Source: Brachionus plicatilis
Taxonomy: Eukaryota > Rotifera > Eurotatoria > Ploima > Brachionidae
Direction: 5' to 3'
Assembly: GCA_010279815.1 (NCBI GenBank)
Contig: QEOQ01000141.1
Span: forward strand, 1,106,679 to 1,170,678
Length of the DNA: 64,000 nt
Position 1 is the first letter of the stretch, and the number at the start of each line of letters is the position of its first letter. The translations under genes and the position numbers were made by a program. Below the pieces are notes generated by a model that was given only the letters and a program-made list of their open reading frames with translations, made no database searches and was not told the origin of the DNA. Positions 60,669 through 64,000 of this stretch are shown piece by piece.

Positions 60669-62975
60669 TTACTTGGATATTTCTTTTTGTATTAATCTTG
60701 GTGATAAAAAAGACATAATTAAAACTGATCTGAACGGACGATGAACAAAATGATAAAAAATTGCTATTACAGAGATGGTTATAAGAAAAAATATTTCTTC
60801 TAATTCTTGAGCAATCGTGCAAACTTTATGATGAATCGAACAAATATTAAATTTGGACAAATAATTAGAAGATTGTTGATATATAATGAAAACTGAGATT
60901 AAAACACTAAGTATGCGAAAAAAAATTGTAAACGACAAATTTACAATTATGACATTAAGCGGTTTATTTAATTTTAAACTTTTATTAAAATTTTTCTTAT
61001 TATTATTGATGCTTAAATTTTTTTTTCTTCTCATATTTGATTGAGCATTTAATAAAACAAGTATTTCGGCCAAGCAAAATATGATCGTGGTTAAAATATT
61101 ATTTATGGCAATATTCAAAATAAACATTATAAGGATGGTCACAGATTTATTGGATGGAAGCTTTAATCTAATAGGCTGTACGGGTGATAGATAATTCATG
61201 AAAAAAAATTTCTTATCTGGATACTCTTTATAATTTTCCAAATGATCCCTGGCAAAATACCAAATATTTATCTTGGACATCATAAGCTGGCTAGCAATCA
61301 AAATTCCAATATAAACACAGAAAAATAACAAAGTAGAAGCTCGAGCAGCCTTTGAGATTGAAATAGAGTTTATTCTAATCTTTATTTGTGAGCTAAGTGG
61401 AATCAATCTGTTAATAGAGACAAAAATTTGTAATAAACTGGAGCTAAATTTCAGCAAATTTCCCATTATATCAACAACTACTATTTCAATCAATTGAGAT
61501 TCGTAGGTAAAATAAAATCCAGAACAAAACACATTATCAGGATAGACGCATTTGCTGACTAAATGAATGAGCCGAATCACCAAATACATTAGATTAATGC
61601 AACAGTTTGCAAGCATATAAGATTCAATTGAATTCTTTGAGTTTTTCAAGTTTGTTAAATTTGACTTTATTTTTTGAAGAATAAAAAAAGCATAGCTATT
61701 ACTTAGAAAAGCACATAATACAAGAACATATTGTATAATAACAAAATAGTAGTCAGACACTTCGGAAAAATATAAAATCAGGCTTTTGGATACTTGATTT
61801 ACTTTAAAATTTAACATGCTACACATTCTTATCATGCCAGTAAAATTGCAGGCTTTAACCTGATCTCTAAAAGTGGTCATATTCCTACAGATCATTATTT
61901 GTTTGTTTATGTTTAATAAATTGTAAAATGGACACGCTTTCTTCAACAGCCAAATGGTCAAACATGAATTATTCAAAGTATTTCTAGTGATAGAAAAAAA
62001 TACCAACCTATGATCAGGAAAATTTTTGAATACACAAAAATCATGGTCGGGAAAATCGTAGGAATTGGTGGTGAATTTTGAATTAGAATGAATCAGAACG
62101 ACATTGTCCTGTTTTTGTTTCAAATCATTCAAGTCACTAAAATTTATGCTGAGATTTGAATTTAACATTGATGTCCACTCAAATCCTTGACTGAAGAACT
62201 TTATTCCATTATCAATGTTGAAACTAATTCCTTTGATAGTGGCAAACTGGAAACTGTCATTTGTTATCTTATCTAATAAGCCATCTATTTTCAAATGGCT
62301 AGCATTTTTTACCAAGATCATTCTCTTGGTAATAATTCCTTTATACAAATATAAATTTAAAAAATTACATTTTGAATTAATATCCGGCTTATTGCTGAAA
62401 TCAGGTTCATTTATGCTTAAAAAATTTCTAGTTATACCATGAAATTCGAGAACGTCCAAAGCTGAATTTTGGAATAGTAAAGGGCACATGTTTCGGGTAT
62501 ATTTTACATTAAATGTAAATGCTATCAAATTTACATATTGAAAAATTCCATCAGTATCATAACAAGTACAGTTACCGGAATAAGTTAATGTTGAATAATA
62601 AAATTCCAGTTGAATTTTATTGTATTTTAGATGAAGATTTTTGAATACTGACTTCTCTGAGCTAAATGCTTTAATTTTAAAAAATTTTATAAAAAAGCTT
62701 GTCTCATATTTTAAATTTGAGTTGTCTACTTTTAATTCAAATTTTTTGTTTAAAATGATTTTCTTGTAGGGATAAAAAATAATTCTAAAATCTAAGAGTG
62801 TTGGACTTAATTGTTTGCTAGAGATAACTACTTGGGAAAATGCTTTGAAGTTCTTGATTGTAAATATTGATCTTGACTCATCATATCGCATTATATAATC
62901 TTGATTCTTTTCAAGAAGAATAGGATTTATTTCCTTCAATCTGAAAAGAAGTATCAAAAAGAAATAAATCCTCAT
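60669..62975 (-). CDS. Putative seven-transmembrane receptor with large N-terminal ectodomain, lineage-specific
   Basis: Single exon, 768 aa from ATG 62975 to TAA. Signal peptide at the start (MRIYFFLILLF), then about 390 residues of Asn/Phe-rich, Cys-poor ectodomain with a GNCTCYDT segment and many N-X-S/T sites. From about residue 400 there are seven hydrophobic stretches: YYFVIIQYVLVLCAFLSNSY, MLANCCINLMYLVIRLIHLV, IVVVDIMGNLLKFSSSLLQI, STLLFFCVYIGILIASQLMM, TILIMFILNIAINNILTTII, IVNLSFTIFFRILSVLISV and IFFLITISVIAIFYHFV. A basic loop (NMRRKKNLSINNNKKNF) lies between the fifth and sixth. The layout fits a rhodopsin-class receptor with divergent motifs: no clear DRY or NPxxY (SINRLIPL may take the place of DRY). 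Ligand unknown. Extremely AT-rich codon use. Confidence 0.7.
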   Translation of the reverse strand: MRIYFFLILLFRLKEINPILLEKNQDYIMRYDESRSIFTIKNFKAFSQVVISSKQLSPTLLDFRIIFYPYKKIILNKKFELKVDNSNLKYETSFFIKFFKIKAFSSEKSVFKNLHLKYNKIQLEFYYSTLTYSGNCTCYDTDGIFQYVNLIAFTFNVKYTRNMCPLLFQNSALDVLEFHGITRNFLSINEPDFSNKPDINSKCNFLNLYLYKGIITKRMILVKNASHLKIDGLLDKITNDSFQFATIKGISFNIDNGIKFFSQGFEWTSMLNSNLSINFSDLNDLKQKQDNVVLIHSNSKFTTNSYDFPDHDFCVFKNFPDHRLVFFSITRNTLNNSCLTIWLLKKACPFYNLLNINKQIMICRNMTTFRDQVKACNFTGMIRMCSMLNFKVNQVSKSLILYFSEVSDYYFVIIQYVLVLCAFLSNSYAFFILQKIKSNLTNLKNSKNSIESYMLANCCINLMYLVIRLIHLVSKCVYPDNVFCSGFYFTYESQLIEIVVVDIMGNLLKFSSSLLQIFVSINRLIPLSSQIKIRINSISISKAARASTLLFFCVYIGILIASQLMMSKINIWYFARDHLENYKEYPDKKFFFMNYLSPVQPIRLKLPSNKSVTILIMFILNIAINNILTTIIFCLAEILVLLNAQSNMRRKKNLSINNNKKNFNKSLKLNKPLNVIIVNLSFTIFFRILSVLISVFIIYQQSSNYLSKFNICSIHHKVCTIAQELEEIFFLITISVIAIFYHFVHRPFRSVLIMSFLSPRLIQKEISK

Positions 62976-63164
62976 TACTTTATTTAACTTTGTTTTTAAT
63001 AAAAAATGTTAAATTATCAAATTAATCAATCGCTTTATTTGAATTTCGTCTAAAATTTCTGATACAAAAAGAAAAATAATAAAAAATTTTAGATTCAAAA
63101 AATTTATCTAAAAAACCACCAAATTAATATAAAATTTCCATTAAAAAAGCATTGTTTATGTGTC

Positions 63165-63925
63165 AATTTAAATTTATGGATAAATCGCTTAAGAAAATGA
63201 CATTCATTAAATGGGATTTGTTTTGTTTTATATTGTTTTTGATTAAAGTGAATTTTCTAAAATGTTTAAAAAATTTTAGCTGCTTTTTTTCTTTAAAAAA
63301 AAATCAATCTAAGTATACCACAATTGTATTCAGGAATCATAGGAGCTCAGTGACGCAGCATCAAAACTAGATTTCTAAATGCATTTAGATTAGTTCTGAT
63401 GCGTCCAAGCTTAGAAAATGATAATTTTTGTCTTTAAGTCGTCATTGACAAGTTCAGAATTAAGACTGATTGTTCGTCAGGTTTATAAAGAATCTAATAG
63501 CTGTTACTCTATGCTACAAAACGGTGCATTTCCTTGTGGACAATACTACGCTTGGCAAATAAAATAAACCGAAAACTAAATTTTTTTTCTGATTTTTTCA
63601 CTACTAAAATTTAGAATCAGGACTTTGACTTTAATTTGGGACTTTTAAACAACTCTGCAGTAAAATAAGTCTTCAAAATACTCTGCAATTTTCAGAAAAT
63701 TTAGTTTTCGGTTTATTTTTTGATGCTGCGTCACTGAGCTCTTATGATTCCTGAATAAAATTTTGGTATACTTAGATTGATTTTTTTTTAAGAAAAAAAG
63801 CAGCTGAAATTTTATTAAACATTTTAGAAAATTCACTTTAATCAAAAACAATATAAAACAAAACAAATCCCATTTAATGAATGTCATTTTCTTAAGCGAT
63901 TTATCCAAAAATTTTAAAAGTATCA
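63165..63925. repeat. Foldback repeat with about 200-bp arms and hAT-derived spacer
   Basis: Arms at about 63168-63368 and 63719-63921 are highly similar inverted copies (GGATAAATCGCTTAAGAAAATGAC, CTCAGTGACGCAGCATC). The spacer holds an inner inverted pair (AATAAACCGAAAACTAAA / TTTAGTTTTCGGTTTATT) and, at about 63625-63657, the right end of the hAT-like family (GGGACTTTTAAACAACTCTG). Open frames on both arms are the same sequence read twice and not genes. Confidence 0.75.
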
Positions 63926-64000
63926 ACGACTATAAATACCAACTACCTAAAACTAGTTTCAATTTATTTTTTATTTATTTATAGAATAATTTTTTTTTTT

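Noticed and set aside
63152..63926. Two similar 70-90-codon frames (DKSLKKMTFIKWDLFCF) on opposite strands
   Set aside because: They are the two arms of one inverted repeat, so the likeness comes from the DNA repeat and not from two related genes.
1..64000. CRISPR arrays, bacterial operons or prophage
   Set aside because: The DNA is eukaryotic (introns, poly(A) signals, animal protein families); no regularly spaced repeats of CRISPR type are present.

Overview
The window is nuclear DNA of an animal. Genes are split by short GT-AG introns, mostly 37-110 nt and a few of 0.5-2 kb, and encode typically metazoan proteins (forkhead factor, CEP192, USP10, a SHARK-type tyrosine kinase, UGGT, NOP16, group XII phospholipase A2, beta-1,4-galactosyltransferase, a CXorf58 homologue). 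The DNA is very AT-rich, with low-complexity A/T runs and many small DNA transposons. Small introns, strong AT bias and a retained SHARK kinase would suit a small-bodied invertebrate such as a monogonont rotifer (Brachionus-like); that placement is inference. One assembly gap lies at 8204-8777.

Layout. 1-2.2 kb: tail of a Ser-rich CDS, then an intronless forkhead gene on +. 4.7-6.75 kb: nested transposons (piggyBac-like piece, LINE tail, decayed LINE reverse transcriptase, TA-flanked GC-rich element with a minisatellite). 8.1-9.0 kb: a hAT-like element containing the gap. 9.6-20.3 kb: two + strand genes 352 bp apart, a CXorf58 homologue and a 4-exon CEP192. 20.5-25.9 kb: a minus-strand cluster of PLA2G12, a new 86-aa gene, beta-1,4-galactosyltransferase (six exons, two of them 10 and 19 nt), tRNA-Arg(TCG) and an unidentified ORF. 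26-32.7 kb: gene-poor, with nested piggyBac-like and mariner/pogo-like elements. 32.8-36.8 kb: USP10 on +. 37-40.8 kb: foldback, hAT-like and other small elements. 40.9-45.6 kb: SHARK on minus (10 exons). 47.3-55.1 kb: NOP16 and UGGT on minus, 201 bp apart. 55.7-59.5 kb: LINE tail, pogo-like element, MULE transposase remnant and a 743-bp near-palindrome. 60.7-63.0 kb: a single-exon seven-transmembrane receptor on minus. 63.2-63.9 kb: another foldback.

Several genes fall into functional pairs, although nothing shows that adjacency matters: CXorf58 is poorly characterised and CEP192 is centrosomal; PLA2G12, B4GALT and UGGT act in the secretory pathway or lipids; USP10 and SHARK are signalling or stress proteins. 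Exon models were assembled by hand from protein-family resemblance and splice-phase consistency. In every multi-exon gene the phases close exactly and end in TAA or TAG. Protein-family matches are from memory, not from searches.
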